Positions 1 to 9,616 of a stretch of 22,249 nt of DNA are shown here, piece by piece. This DNA comes from Bacteroidota bacterium. GTDB lineage: Bacteria > Bacteroidota > Bacteroidia > Bacteroidales > JADFUO01. Position numbers and translations under genes: made by a program. The notes under the pieces were generated by a model that saw only the letters and a list, made by a program, of their open reading frames with translations, was not told where the DNA came from and made no database searches. The number at the start of each line of letters is the position of its first letter. The stretch's first letter is position 1. The stretch lies in contig JAUWKH010000004.1 in NCBI GenBank assembly GCA_030614305.1, positions 1-22,249 of the forward strand, in the 5' to 3' direction.

Positions 1-1461
1 ACAACCCAAATAATCAACCGTTTACGAAAATATTTCGGAAACAAGATAGGGGTTTATCATTCAAAATATAATAAACATGAAAGAGTAGAAATTTGGAATA
101 ATGTATTAAACTCTGATTCCCCAAACAAAGTGGATAAATCAAGTTATCGCATTATTTTAGGACCGCGTTCGGCAATGTTTTTACCTTTTAATAATTTGGA
201 TTTAGTGATTGTTGATGAAGAGCATGATACATCTTACAAACAGTTTGACCCGGCACCGCGTTATAATGCCCGCGATTCGGCAATTTATCTGGCAGGTATG
301 CACAAGGCAAAAACTGTTCTCGGCTCGGCAACTCCTTCTGTTGAAAGTTATTATAATGCTACCATAAAAAAATATGAGTTGGTGGACCTTAAACAACGTT
401 TTGGCGGAATTCAGATGCCGGAAATATTAATTGCCGACATAAAACAGGAAACCAGAAGAAAAACCATGCGATCGCATTTTTCTTCATTTTTACTCAATCA
501 TGTTGAGGAAGCTTTGAAAAATAAAGAACAAATTATATTATTTCAAAACAGGCGGGGTTTCTCATTACGGCTGGAATGTGAAGCATGTAACTGGATGCCT
601 GAATGCAAAAACTGTGATGTTACTTTGATATATCATAAACAAAACAATCAGCTACGTTGTCATTATTGCGGGTATTCCACACGAATACCTGAAAAATGTC
701 CTTCTTGCGGAAGCACTAAAATTTTGATGAGGGGCTTTGGTACTGAAAAAGTTGAAGAAGAACTTTCAATAATTTTTCCTGAAATTAGAATCGCTAGGAT
801 GGATCTTGATACAACCCGTTCAAAATTTGCATATCAAAGAATTATCAATGATTTTGAAGATAGAAAAATTGATGTTTTGGTTGGAACACAAATGGTAACC
901 AAAGGGCTTGATTTTGATAATGTAAGCGTTGTAGGAATCCTGAATGCAGATAATATGATTAATTTCCCTGATTTCAGATCGTTTGAAAGGAGTTTCCAGT
1001 TAATGGCTCAGGTAAGCGGAAGGGCTGGCAGAAAGAAAAAAAGAGGTAAGGTTATAATTCAAACATATAATCCTTCTCATCCGGTAATACGTTTTGTTAT
1101 TGATAATGATTATGTTTCAATGTTTAACAGTCAACTTATTGAAAGACGTAATTTCAAATACCCTCCTTTTACAAAATTGATCCAGATAAAATTAAAGCAT
1201 AAAGATTATAATGTTTTAAATAAAGCAGCAAGTGAATTTGCAGCTCTTCTGAGGGAAAAACTCGGGAAAAGAGTTTTAGGTCCCGAATACCCTATGGTTT
1301 CAAGAATTAAAAATCTTTTTATAAAAACCGTTCTTATTAAAATTGAAAAGGAAGTCTCAATTTCATCAGTGAAATCCGAAATATTAAAACGTGTTGAAGT
1401 GTTTTATAAAAACAAAGATTTTAAATCAGTTAGGATTTTGCTTGATGTTGATCCACAATAA
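1..1461 (+). CDS. priA: Primosomal replication restart helicase PriA (5' end outside window)
   Basis: PriA is a 3'-5' superfamily 2 helicase that reloads the replisome at stalled forks. The reading frame is open from base 1, so the N-terminal DNA-binding region and Walker A lie upstream; 486 residues are visible. Seen here: the DEEHD Walker B box (codons near 214-228), the SAT motif (GSATPS), and eight cysteines between about 577 and 711 arranged as the paired zinc-binding motif CxxC...CxxC...CxxC...CxxC. The helicase C-terminal motifs follow (GTQMVTKGLDF, QVSGRAGR), then the PriA-type C-terminal domain. The only possible start inside the window is GTG at 130, but coding-like sequence continues in frame to base 1, so that is not a true start. 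The gene converges on the POT transporter across a shared hairpin. Identification is near certain; only the 5' boundary is missing. Confidence 0.95.
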   Translation, partial: TTQIINRLRKYFGNKIGVYHSKYNKHERVEIWNNVLNSDSPNKVDKSSYRIILGPRSAMFLPFNNLDLVIVDEEHDTSYKQFDPAPRYNARDSAIYLAGMHKAKTVLGSATPSVESYYNATIKKYELVDLKQRFGGIQMPEILIADIKQETRRKTMRSHFSSFLLNHVEEALKNKEQIILFQNRRGFSLRLECEACNWMPECKNCDVTLIYHKQNNQLRCHYCGYSTRIPEKCPSCGSTKILMRGFGTEKVEEELSIIFPEIRIARMDLDTTRSKFAYQRIINDFEDRKIDVLVGTQMVTKGLDFDNVSVVGILNADNMINFPDFRSFERSFQLMAQVSGRAGRKKKRGKVIIQTYNPSHPVIRFVIDNDYVSMFNSQLIERRNFKYPPFTKLIQIKLKHKDYNVLNKAASEFAALLREKLGKRVLGPEYPMVSRIKNLFIKTVLIKIEKEVSISSVKSEILKRVEVFYKNKDFKSVRILLDVDPQ

Positions 1462-1484
1462 ACCGTTAAGCAACTTAAAATAAA

Positions 1485-1523
1485 ATTAGCTGGTTAGCGA
1501 TTTCAAACCGCTTACCAGCTAAT
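1485..1523. terminator. Shared hairpin between convergent priA and POT gene
   Basis: A 10-bp perfect stem (attagctggt / accagctaat) is followed by one mismatch, four more pairs and a 9-nt loop. On the minus strand the hairpin is followed by a T-rich stretch, so it fits a rho-independent terminator for the transporter gene best. It could also stop priA transcripts. The position between two convergent stop codons supports the call. Confidence 0.6.
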
Positions 1524-1559
1524 CAGATTTAAAAGCAATATTTTTAGATTATACTTTTA

Positions 1560-3248
1560 TTACGAAGTAGTTGCTCTTTCCAATCGTTTTAAAATTGAAA
1601 AAACAAATATTGCTGACAGAACACAGAGTATTACCAGCAACAACCATACTGTCCATAAAGGAACTCTATCCCATAAAGATCCGGGGACAATGATCAGGTA
1701 GTTACCAATCGCTGTCGCCGCTAACCATCCACCCTGCATTAAACCTTTGTACTGAGGAGGCGATACTTTTGAAACAAAAGAAATACCCATCGGACTTAAG
1801 AATAATTCTGCAACGGTTAAAATAAAATAAGTGCTTATTAACCAGTAAGGTGAAATTAATCTGTCTGTAGGTGCTACCTCGCCACTAATTTCTTTTGGGC
1901 TAACTCCTAATAAGCTCAACGAACCTACAACTAAAACAACAAAACCAAGTGCTGTAATAAGCATTCCTATGCCAATTTTCTTGGGTGATGACGGCTCTTT
2001 ACCTTTTTTAGCCAACCATATAAAAAAACCGATAATTAACGGAGTTAGAGCTACAATAAAGAACGGGTTAAAATGCTGGAATATCTGCGGTGAAATAGGA
2101 TTAACAGCATCGTATGTTGTGTAACTCCAGTATGCAAGTAATGCAAAACCTAAAAAGGCACAAGCGCCTATAATACGGGTTTTACCTTCACTTTTCTTTC
2201 TAATGAAGAAATATAATCCGACAATTGAAAGGAAAATCGGTAAAAGTCCGTTGAGGTTAAATAAGAGATTTGTTACCTTTCCAACATGACTAATAGTATA
2301 GTCCCTTGCAAAGAAAGTCATACATAATCCGTTCTGGTGGAATGACATCCAGAAGAAAATCACAATAAAGAAAATAAGTCCTAATGCAATTAATCTGTCT
2401 TTTGTTTGTTTAGGAGTAAGCTTAATTATCTGATTTTTATGATCATCACTGGCAGCTTTTTGCTTTTCAGTAAGGTCGGCAGATTTGTAATATTTCTTGA
2501 ATCCCCAGAAAATAATCATTGAAGCAATCAAGCTGATACATGCAACACCAAATCCATAATGATATGATTGACTTAAAGCATTAATATAGTCTGTAGTAAA
2601 TGTGCCGAGGGTTTGTGTAGTAACAGCAGGATCCTGAACTTGGGCAATAGTTAAATATTCCGATATATTATTTAAAGTCCCATCCACATATTTATGTGCA
2701 AGAGCAGGTATTCTGTTATCGTAAACAAAATTATGGGTTTTTAGTATCCAGTTATTAATAGCTTCGGCTGTTGATGGAGCAAACATAGCACCAATGTTTA
2801 TTCCCATATAAAAAATATTAAACGCAACATCTCGATTTTTACTGTATTTCGGATTGTCGTAAAGATTCCCTACCAATGCCTGGAGATTACCTTTAAAAAA
2901 ACCGGTACCGAGGCAAATAACTGCTAATGCTGTTACTACAAGTCCGAAACCTGAATTCATAGTTGTTGGGATTGCTAAAAGAAAATAGCCGATAAACATA
3001 ACTACTAAACCAATACCGATGGTTTTTCCATAGCCGAGGAATTTATCAGCCATAAAACCTCCAAGCAAAGGAAGAAAGTAAACAAAGGCAAGGAATGTTC
3101 CATATATCTGACTTGCTTCTGCGGCCGAGTAGCCATATTTTGCCTGCAAAAATAATACGAATATGGCAATCATTGTATAAAAGCCAAATCGCTCACCCAT
3201 GTTAGCAAAAAATGCTACAAAAAGTCCTCTGGGATGTTGTTTTAACAT
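1560..3248 (-). CDS. Proton-dependent oligopeptide transporter, POT/PTR2 family (MFS)
   Basis: This 562-aa inner-membrane transporter probably imports di- or tripeptides with protons. The N-terminus carries a variant of the family TM1 motif, NMGERFGFY at residues 16-24. The second part of the signature is FKGNLQALVGNLY, then FYMGINIGAMFAP (the FYxxINxG motif, TM5). About a dozen or more hydrophobic segments are visible, with a hydrophilic insertion of about 70 residues after TM5 and a charged loop near the middle, in line with 14-TM bacterial POT proteins. The start is ATG at 3248 (MLKQHPRGL), with no Shine-Dalgarno and a good Bacteroidota promoter 50-90 nt upstream. It stands alone, divergent from nqrA. 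The first Glu of the canonical ExxERFxYY motif is Asn here (N16). Substrate specificity cannot be read from the sequence. Confidence 0.9.
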   Translation of the reverse strand: MLKQHPRGLFVAFFANMGERFGFYTMIAIFVLFLQAKYGYSAAEASQIYGTFLAFVYFLPLLGGFMADKFLGYGKTIGIGLVVMFIGYFLLAIPTTMNSGFGLVVTALAVICLGTGFFKGNLQALVGNLYDNPKYSKNRDVAFNIFYMGINIGAMFAPSTAEAINNWILKTHNFVYDNRIPALAHKYVDGTLNNISEYLTIAQVQDPAVTTQTLGTFTTDYINALSQSYHYGFGVACISLIASMIIFWGFKKYYKSADLTEKQKAASDDHKNQIIKLTPKQTKDRLIALGLIFFIVIFFWMSFHQNGLCMTFFARDYTISHVGKVTNLLFNLNGLLPIFLSIVGLYFFIRKKSEGKTRIIGACAFLGFALLAYWSYTTYDAVNPISPQIFQHFNPFFIVALTPLIIGFFIWLAKKGKEPSSPKKIGIGMLITALGFVVLVVGSLSLLGVSPKEISGEVAPTDRLISPYWLISTYFILTVAELFLSPMGISFVSKVSPPQYKGLMQGGWLAATAIGNYLIIVPGSLWDRVPLWTVWLLLVILCVLSAIFVFSILKRLERATTS

Positions 3249-3304
3249 AATTTTGATTTTTAGTTAATAATTATTTTTAATTTATTTTTTTTGAAAATTG
3301 CCTA

Positions 3305-3335
3305 CAAAAGTAAGTAAAAATATAAGCTTTCCAAA
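3305..3335 (-). promoter_or_regulatory. Bacteroidota-type promoter of the POT transporter gene
   Basis: On the minus strand, TTTG (3332-3335) is followed by 19 nt and then TACTTTTG (3305-3312). This matches the Bacteroidota consensus TTTG-N19-21-TAnnTTTG exactly. It predicts a leader of roughly 50 nt before the ATG at 3248. Confidence 0.65.
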
Positions 3336-3350
3336 TTTGATTTTAAATAC

Positions 3351-3413
3351 CAGTGCTATTCAGTTTTAAACATATTGTTAATAACTTTATAATTTTAACA
3401 TTGAATAGCACTG
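3351..3413. repeat. 12-bp perfect inverted repeat in the POT/nqrA divergent gap
   Basis: Arms cagtgctattca (3351-3362) and tgaatagcactg (3402-3413) are exact reverse complements separated by 39 AT-rich bases. The element lies just upstream of the POT promoter -33 box and about 85 bases before the nqrA -7-like box. It could be a bipartite operator or a structured element; no gene ends here, so it is unlikely to be a terminator. Confidence 0.6.
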
Positions 3414-3497
3414 TTTAATGTTGATTGTAAATACTTGTGTTGGTAAAATTCGATTCTAAAAAATAATTTTCCTAAGAATTTTCTTAAATGTTGAAAT

Positions 3498-3505
3498 TAA
3501 TTTTG
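3498..3505 (+). promoter_or_regulatory. Candidate -7 element for the nqr operon
   Basis: TAATTTTG matches the Bacteroidota -7 consensus TAnnTTTG and lies 38 nt before the nqrA start. No good TTTG -33 box is seen at 19-21 nt upstream, so the call rests on the -7 box and position alone. Confidence 0.35.
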
Positions 3506-3543
3506 TAAAATTGCATTTTTCTTTGTAAAACGAATAAAAATTT

Positions 3544-4893
3544 ATGCCCACAATTACAAAAATCAGAAAAGGCTTTGACATCAGGCTTATAGGAGAAGCA
3601 GAAAAAACAATAAAAGAGTTGGAAACAAACAGATATGCTTTAAAACCAACGGATTTTATTGGAGTATTCCCAAAATTACTAATTAAAGAAGGTGACGAGG
3701 TGAAAGCCGGATCACCTGTTTTTTTTGATAAATACAGGGATAATATTGTTTTTACATCACCGGTAAGCGGAAAGATATCAGAAATAAGAAGAGGAGCAAA
3801 AAGAGTATTGCTTGAAATAATTATTAATGCTGACCCGGATATTTCTTATATTGATTTTGAAAAAGCAAATCCCAATGATCTTACAAGAGAGTTAATAATT
3901 GAAAATATGTTAAAAAGCGGTGTTTGGCCGCTAATTCGCCAGCGCCCGTATTCTGTTATTGCTGACCCTGCTGATAATCCTAAGGCAATTTTTATTTCAG
4001 CTTTTGATACAAGCCCTTTAGCACCTGATAATGATTTGATTGTTCACGGGCAGGGAGAAATTTTTCAAACAGGTCTGGATGCCATTGCAAAATTAACATC
4101 CGGAAAAGTGCATTTAAATTTAAAAGCCGATAATCCCAGCTCAAGAGTTTTTTCCAAATCAAAAAATGTTCAGATAAATGAGTTCACCGGACCGCATCCT
4201 GCCGGAAATATTAGTGTTCAGATTCAAAATATTGACCCGATAAACAAAGGTGATATTATTTGGTATTTGTATCCACAGGATGTTTTAACGATCGGAAGAT
4301 TGTTTATTGAAGGAAAATTTGATGCAAGCAGGATGGTAGCTTTAACCGGCTCTGAAATATTAAAAACAAAATATTATAAAACCCATATCGGAGCATCAAT
4401 AGAAGGTATGATTGAAGATAATGTTACTGATATAAAAAAGAGATTTATCAGCGGAAATGTTTTAACAGGAAGTAAAATTGAAAGTACGGGATTTGTTGGG
4501 TTTTATGATTCGCAAGTAACAGTAATACCCGAAGGTGATCATTACGAATTTCTCGGATGGGGATTACCCAACTGTAATAAATTCAGCTTTTACCGCTCGT
4601 TCTGCTCATGGATGACACCAAACAAAAAATTCAGAATAGATACAAATATAAATGGTGGAGTACGGGCATTTGTTATGACAGGTCAGTTTGAAAAAGTGTT
4701 CCCCATGAATATTTATCCAATGCAGTTAATTAAAGCTGTTTTGATTGAAGATATTGACCTGATGGAAAATCTCGGAATTTACGAAGTTGATGAAGAAGAT
4801 TTTGCTTTATGCGAATTTATCAGTACATCAAAAATCGAAATACAATCAATCATCAGAAAAGGACTGGATTTGATGAGAAAAGAGATGAGTTAG
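3544..4893 (+). CDS. nqrA: Na+-translocating NADH:quinone oxidoreductase subunit A
   Basis: NqrA is the large, mostly cytoplasmic subunit of the Na+-pumping NADH:quinone oxidoreductase and lies close to the quinone-handling part of the complex. The 449-aa length and the opening (MPTITKIRKGFDIRLIG) are typical. So are the FPKLLIKEGDEVKAGSPVF biotinyl/lipoyl-like segment near residues 42-61 and the C-terminal domain ending near KGLDLMRKEMS. The start is ATG at 3544 with no Shine-Dalgarno, as is usual in this phylum. It is the first gene of the same-strand series nqrA-F, followed after 52 nt by nqrB. The subunit has no clear membrane segment. Confidence 0.97.
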   Translation: MPTITKIRKGFDIRLIGEAEKTIKELETNRYALKPTDFIGVFPKLLIKEGDEVKAGSPVFFDKYRDNIVFTSPVSGKISEIRRGAKRVLLEIIINADPDISYIDFEKANPNDLTRELIIENMLKSGVWPLIRQRPYSVIADPADNPKAIFISAFDTSPLAPDNDLIVHGQGEIFQTGLDAIAKLTSGKVHLNLKADNPSSRVFSKSKNVQINEFTGPHPAGNISVQIQNIDPINKGDIIWYLYPQDVLTIGRLFIEGKFDASRMVALTGSEILKTKYYKTHIGASIEGMIEDNVTDIKKRFISGNVLTGSKIESTGFVGFYDSQVTVIPEGDHYEFLGWGLPNCNKFSFYRSFCSWMTPNKKFRIDTNINGGVRAFVMTGQFEKVFPMNIYPMQLIKAVLIEDIDLMENLGIYEVDEEDFALCEFISTSKIEIQSIIRKGLDLMRKEMS

Positions 4894-4945
4894 ATGTTAT
4901 AATAATAGAAATAAGACTCTTAATATTAAACCTTAAATTACATTA

Positions 4946-6094
4946 ATGAAAGCATTAAGAAACTTTCTTGATAAAATAAAACCGCAGTTTGAAAAAGGTG
5001 AGAAATTTGGAATTTTCGGTTCCACTTTTGAAGCATTTGAATCCTTTTTATTTGTGTCTGACAAAGTAACTTCTAAAGGCAGCCATATCAGAGATAACAT
5101 AGATATGAAACGTACAATGAGTGTTGTTGTTATTGCCCTGGTACCTGCTTTACTGTTTGGAATGTGGAATGTTGGTTATCAACATTTTTTATCTCTTGGT
5201 GAGCAGGCTGACTTTTGGGCAACATTTTGGTTCGGCTTTTTAAAGGTCTTTCCTATTATAGTTGTTTGTTATGTGGTTGGTTTAGGCATTGAGTTTGCTT
5301 TTGCCCAGATGCGGGGGCATGAAGTAAATGAAGGTTTTTTAGTAACCGGAATGATTATCCCATTGATACTTCCACCGGAAACTCCCCTTTGGATGGTTGC
5401 GGTTGCAACTGCCTTTGCAGTTATAATTGGCAAAGAAGTTTTCGGAGGTACGGGAATGAATATCCTTAACCCTGCACTAACAGCAAGGGCTTTCCTGTTT
5501 TTTGCATACCCGTCAAATATGTCAGGTGATAAAGTCTGGATTGCCGAAAAAGCCGATGCTTTTTCAGGCGCTACCCCTTTAGGTGATGCACTGGTTGGGA
5601 ATATTGATAAAATTCCGAGTCCTCTGGAAATGATCATCGGAAATATTCCGGGTTCAATCGGTGAGACTTCTGTTATAGCAATATTAATAGGTGCTTTTAT
5701 TTTACTTTATACAGGTGTCGGTAGTTGGAGGATTATGTTTTCGGTGATTACAGGCGGTTTGGTGATGGGATGGATATTTAATTTGTGTGCAGTAAATGAA
5801 TATATGCAGATTCCTGCATGGGAACATTTAATTATGGGTGGTTTTGCTTTTGGTGCTATATTTATGGCAACCGACCCTGTTACTGCCTCACAAACAAATA
5901 AGGGAAAGTTTATATATGGTTTCTTTATAGGTTTGTTGGCGGTTCTTATCAGGGTGGTAAATCCGGCATATCCCGAAGGTATGATGCTTGCAATTTTATT
6001 TATGAATGTGTTTGCTCCGTTGATTGATCATTATGTAATTGAAGCAAATATTAAGAAACGATTGAAAAGAGCTAAGAAGTTAATTAATATTTAA
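4946..6094 (+). CDS. nqrB: Na+-NQR subunit B (covalent FMN, membrane)
   Basis: NqrB is an integral membrane subunit that carries one covalently bound FMN and takes part in Na+ translocation and quinone reduction. The 382-aa protein starts with a hydrophilic N-terminal segment of about 50 residues, followed by roughly ten hydrophobic helices. The flavin-attachment motif SGAT is at residues 207-210, so T210 is the predicted phosphoester-linked FMN site, the substrate of ApbE encoded about 4.3 kb downstream. The family segment GGTGMNILNPALTARAFLFF lies just before it, and MATDPVTASQTNKGK near the C-terminus is also characteristic. The start is ATG at 4946. Confidence 0.97.
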   Translation: MKALRNFLDKIKPQFEKGEKFGIFGSTFEAFESFLFVSDKVTSKGSHIRDNIDMKRTMSVVVIALVPALLFGMWNVGYQHFLSLGEQADFWATFWFGFLKVFPIIVVCYVVGLGIEFAFAQMRGHEVNEGFLVTGMIIPLILPPETPLWMVAVATAFAVIIGKEVFGGTGMNILNPALTARAFLFFAYPSNMSGDKVWIAEKADAFSGATPLGDALVGNIDKIPSPLEMIIGNIPGSIGETSVIAILIGAFILLYTGVGSWRIMFSVITGGLVMGWIFNLCAVNEYMQIPAWEHLIMGGFAFGAIFMATDPVTASQTNKGKFIYGFFIGLLAVLIRVVNPAYPEGMMLAILFMNVFAPLIDHYVIEANIKKRLKRAKKLINI

Positions 6095-6137
6095 TTATTG
6101 TGTCTATAATGTCCTAATTTATTAAACAAAATATATT

Positions 6138-6878
6138 ATGTACAGCAACAAATACATATTCATTTACTCTTCAATTATGGTAATTATTGTAGCTGCAATC
6201 CTATCTACAGCTGCAATGCTGTTGAAGCCATTTCAGGATAGAAATATCGCAGTTGAAAAAATGAGGGGTATCCTTTCTTCTGCAAACATTGAATCAACTG
6301 CTGATAATGCAATAAAATTATATGATAAATATATCAAAGAAGAAATTGTGATTGATGCTTCAGGCGAGATTGTTAGCAATTATGAAAATGGTAGTTTTAC
6401 TAAGGGTGATATTCGTGCTTTTGATATTGATCTAAAAAAAGAACTTTATAATAAATCTAAGAAATTAAATTATTTTTTTCCATTATTGGTTTGTGAAAAG
6501 GATGGGAAAAAAATATACATCATTCCTTTATATGGAAAAGGCTTATGGGGTCCGATTTGGGGATATTTTGCACTAAGTGATGATTATAATAAAGTTGTTG
6601 GAGTAACTTTTGCTCATAAAGGAGAAACCCCCGGATTAGGTGCTGAAATTGACACAAAAGCTTTTCAGCAGCAATTTGTCGGAAAGCAAATTTTTAATGA
6701 TAAAGGAGATTTTACATCAATTAAAGTTGTTAAAGGTGGTATTGATTTAATACCTGAAAATATCAGAAAACATGGTGTTGATGCAATTTCTGGTGGCACT
6801 ATTACAAGTAATAGCGTTAGCGATATGTTAAATGATTGTTTAGAAAATTATTTACCTTATATAAAAAAACAAAAATAA
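6138..6878 (+). CDS. nqrC: Na+-NQR subunit C (covalent FMN)
   Basis: NqrC has a single N-terminal membrane helix (about residues 8-28) and a periplasmic FMN-binding domain holding the second covalent FMN. The 246-aa sequence shows the FMN_bind signatures: YGKGLWGPIWGYFAL, then AHKGETPGLGAEI, and the attachment motif SGGT at residues 218-221, so T221 is the predicted ApbE target. The start is ATG at 6138. nqrD begins 3 nt after its stop, which suggests translational coupling. Confidence 0.97.
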   Translation: MYSNKYIFIYSSIMVIIVAAILSTAAMLLKPFQDRNIAVEKMRGILSSANIESTADNAIKLYDKYIKEEIVIDASGEIVSNYENGSFTKGDIRAFDIDLKKELYNKSKKLNYFFPLLVCEKDGKKIYIIPLYGKGLWGPIWGYFALSDDYNKVVGVTFAHKGETPGLGAEIDTKAFQQQFVGKQIFNDKGDFTSIKVVKGGIDLIPENIRKHGVDAISGGTITSNSVSDMLNDCLENYLPYIKKQK

Positions 6879-6881
6879 TAA

Positions 6882-7541
6882 ATGAATTCTGAAAAAAACG
6901 AAAGAGAACCATTATTTTCCTTTAAGAACAGGAAATTATTATTAAATCCGTTAAACAAGGATAATCCAATCACAATACAGGTTTTAGGGATATGTTCTGC
7001 TTTGGCTGTTACTGCCAAATTAGAACCGGCTTTTGTTATGGCATTATCGGTGATAGTTGTTTTGACAATATCCAATGTAATAATTTCGCTTTTAAGAAAT
7101 GGTATTCCGCCACGTATAAGGATTATTGTTCAATTAGTTGTAATTGCATCACTTGTAATACTTGTTGACCAGTTTTTAAAAGCATTTGTTTTTGATATCA
7201 GCAAACAATTATCAGTTTTTGTAGGATTGATTATCACAAACTGTATTATTATGGGGAGGCTTGAGGCATTTGCCATGGGCAACAAACCATGGCCTGCTTT
7301 TTTAGACGGAATGGGCAATGCTATCGGTTACGGCTGGATATTGATAGTGGTGGCATTTTTCAGGGAGTTGCTTGGCTCCGGAACAATTTGGGGATATCCC
7401 GTTCTTGATAAACTCGGATTATATGATTTAGGATATAAAAACAATGGTTTTATGATTTTGCCTCCTATGGCTCTTATAATCGTTGGAATAATTATCTGGA
7501 TTCAAAGGGCAAGGAATAAGGATTTGATTGAAGAAAAGTAA
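6882..7541 (+). CDS. nqrD: Na+-NQR subunit D
   Basis: This 219-aa protein has about six membrane helices and belongs to the Rnf/Nqr membrane subunit family (RnfE/NqrD). With NqrE it holds an intramembrane iron centre bound by cysteines. The two conserved cysteines are present at C38 (LGICSALAVT) and C121 (IITNCIIMGR), in the inverted-topology half-helix motifs of the family. A hydrophilic N-terminal stretch of about 25 residues precedes the first helix. The ATG follows the nqrC stop by three bases. It is followed by a 74-nt gap and nqrE. Confidence 0.96.
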   Translation: MNSEKNEREPLFSFKNRKLLLNPLNKDNPITIQVLGICSALAVTAKLEPAFVMALSVIVVLTISNVIISLLRNGIPPRIRIIVQLVVIASLVILVDQFLKAFVFDISKQLSVFVGLIITNCIIMGRLEAFAMGNKPWPAFLDGMGNAIGYGWILIVVAFFRELLGSGTIWGYPVLDKLGLYDLGYKNNGFMILPPMALIIVGIIIWIQRARNKDLIEEK

Positions 7542-7615
7542 GATATATTTAAATAGAATTAAGTATCCAGAATCCAGTATCACTATTATTAAAAGAAAAA
7601 AAATAGAAAAAAATT

Positions 7616-8233
7616 ATGCAAGAAATAGTAAACATATTCGTTAAGTCAATTTTTATTGATAATATGGTATTTGCCTATTTTTTAGGCATGTGTTCATATC
7701 TGGCGGTTTCCAAAACTGTCAAGACCTCTGTTGGTTTGGGTATTGCAGTAATTTTTGTTTTGGGTATTACGGTTCCGGTGAATTACCTGATAAATGATTA
7801 TCTTTTATCAGCAGGTGCTCTTTCGTGGTTAGGTGATGGATTTGACGAAGTTAATCTAAGTTTTTTAAGCTACATAATGTTTATAGCTGTTATTGCATCA
7901 ATGGTTCAGTTAGTTGAAATGGTTGTTGAAAAATTCACACCTGCACTATATTTTTCACTTGGGATTTTTCTTCCGTTAATTGCTGTAAACTGTGCAATTT
8001 TAGGAGGCTCATTATTTATGCAGGAAAGAGAATATCTCTCTATCTGGCAGGCAACTTCATTCGGTTTGGGATCAGGTGTGGGATGGTTACTGGCAATAGT
8101 TGGAATTGCAGCCATTCGAGAAAAAATTCGTTATTCAAACGTTCCTGCTCCTCTTAGGGGATTAGGCATAACTTTTATTATTACAGGTTTGATGGGTATT
8201 GCTTTTATGAGCTTTTTGGGAATAAAACTATAG
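7616..8233 (+). CDS. nqrE: Na+-NQR subunit E
   Basis: This 205-aa protein is the second RnfA/NqrE-type membrane subunit, with about six helices. Conserved iron-centre cysteines are at C26 ([12 protein letters not shown]) and C126 ([11 protein letters not shown]), matching the paired, inverted motifs in NqrD. Further family signatures are the N-terminal [15 protein letters not shown] and [19 protein letters not shown]. The start is ATG at 7616, after an A-rich leader with no Shine-Dalgarno. It is followed after a 90-nt low-complexity gap by nqrF. Confidence 0.97.
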   Translation: MQEIVNIFVKSIFIDNMVFAYFLGMCSYLAVSKTVKTSVGLGIAVIFVLGITVPVNYLINDYLLSAGALSWLGDGFDEVNLSFLSYIMFIAVIASMVQLVEMVVEKFTPALYFSLGIFLPLIAVNCAILGGSLFMQEREYLSIWQATSFGLGSGVGWLLAIVGIAAIREKIRYSNVPAPLRGLGITFIITGLMGIAFMSFLGIKL

Positions 8234-8323
8234 AATGTTATACGTTTTACGAAATTAGAAAATAGAAAATAGAAAAAAATATATATCAATAAGAATCAAT
8301 AAAATATTTAAATAATTACAGAA

Positions 8324-9583
8324 ATGATATTACTAAACATTAGCGTAGGATTAGTCATATTAGTTAGCATAGTTGTTTTCCTTGTTATTATAATGCTTTT
8401 AGTGGCTTTATTGCTTTATGCACGGAAAAAACTAATGCCCCAGGGGAAAGTAAATCTTATCATCAACGAAAAAAAGGAGTTTGAGGTTGATCCGGGATTT
8501 ACCATACTTACAACCTTGTCAGATCAAAAAATATTTCTGCCTTCTGCCTGCGGTGGCGTCGGAACTTGCGGAATGTGCAAATGTCAGGTTTTTGAAGGTG
8601 GCGGTACCATACTTCCAACGGAAAAAGATTTTTTTACAAGAAAGGAACAACTAAATAACTGGCGATTAGGATGCCAGGTAAAAGTCAGAGAAGATATGAA
8701 AATTGGTATTCCAAAAGAAATCTTTGGTATTAAGAAATGGGAGTGCGAAGTTATCTCAAACAGGAATGTTGCAACTTTTATTAAAGAGTTTGTTGTTAAA
8801 TTACCTGAAGGCGAAATTATGGATTTCCAATCAGGGGGTTATATTCAGATTGATGTTCCAAAATGTGAAGTTGATTTTAAAGATATTGAGGTCGGAGAAG
8901 AATATCGCGAAGACTGGGATAAATTTAATATGTGGGATTTGAAAATGAGGAATCCCGAACCGATTTTCAGAGCATATTCAATGGCAAATCATCCTGCCGA
9001 AGAAAATATTATCATGTTGAACGTCCGTATTGCAACACCACCGTTTGACAATAAGAAAAAAAGATTTATGAAAGTTAACCCTGGTATTTGTTCATCTTAT
9101 ATATTTTCAAGAAAACCCGGCGATAAAGTAACAATTTCAGGTCCTTACGGTGAATTCTTTATAAAAGATTCCGATAAAGAAATGATGTTTATAGGCGGTG
9201 GTGCAGGCATGGCGCCAATGCGTTCTCATATTTTTCATTTATTCAATACCGAACATTCAAAACGTAAAGCAACCTTTTGGTATGGAGGCAGGTCATTACG
9301 TGAATTATTTTATATTGACCAGTTTAAAAAAATTGAAAAAGAAAACCCTGAATTTAAATTTCACATCGGATTATCCGAACCTGTACCTGAAGACAACTGG
9401 ACAGGTTATACAGGATTTATCCATCAGGTAATTATTGATAATTATTTAAAAAAACATCCTGAACCGGAAGAAATTGAATATTATTTATGCGGTCCTCCTT
9501 TAATGAATGATGCAGTATTAAAAATGTTGGATGATTATGGTGTACCTGATGAAATGATTGCCTTTGATGATTTTGGAGGATAA
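8324..9583 (+). CDS. nqrF: Na+-NQR subunit F (NADH-oxidising flavoprotein)
   Basis: NqrF is the entry point of electrons: it oxidises NADH using FAD and a [2Fe-2S] cluster. The 419-aa protein has one N-terminal membrane helix (about 8-32) and a plant-type ferredoxin domain with cluster cysteines C76, C82, C85 and C117 (Cx5Cx2C...C spacing). Next is a FAD domain with RAYS at 216-219, and an NADH-binding domain with [10 protein letters not shown] at 291-300 and YYLCGPP near residue 390. The end (AFDDFGG) is the family C-terminus. The start is ATG at 8324. It closes the six-subunit set; a further same-strand gene starts 33 nt later. Confidence 0.97.
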   Translation: MILLNISVGLVILVSIVVFLVIIMLLVALLLYARKKLMPQGKVNLIINEKKEFEVDPGFTILTTLSDQKIFLPSACGGVGTCGMCKCQVFEGGGTILPTEKDFFTRKEQLNNWRLGCQVKVREDMKIGIPKEIFGIKKWECEVISNRNVATFIKEFVVKLPEGEIMDFQSGGYIQIDVPKCEVDFKDIEVGEEYREDWDKFNMWDLKMRNPEPIFRAYSMANHPAEENIIMLNVRIATPPFDNKKKRFMKVNPGICSSYIFSRKPGDKVTISGPYGEFFIKDSDKEMMFIGGGAGMAPMRSHIFHLFNTEHSKRKATFWYGGRSLRELFYIDQFKKIEKENPEFKFHIGLSEPVPEDNWTGYTGFIHQVIIDNYLKKHPEPEEIEYYLCGPPLMNDAVLKMLDDYGVPDEMIAFDDFGG

Positions 9584-9616
9584 TTATTTTCTGGATTTTA
9601 AATAAATTTTATAGGT

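Noticed and set aside
5269..5637. 122-codon minus-strand frame inside nqrB
   Set aside because: Fully inside the highly conserved nqrB; composition and lack of motifs mark it as a shadow frame.
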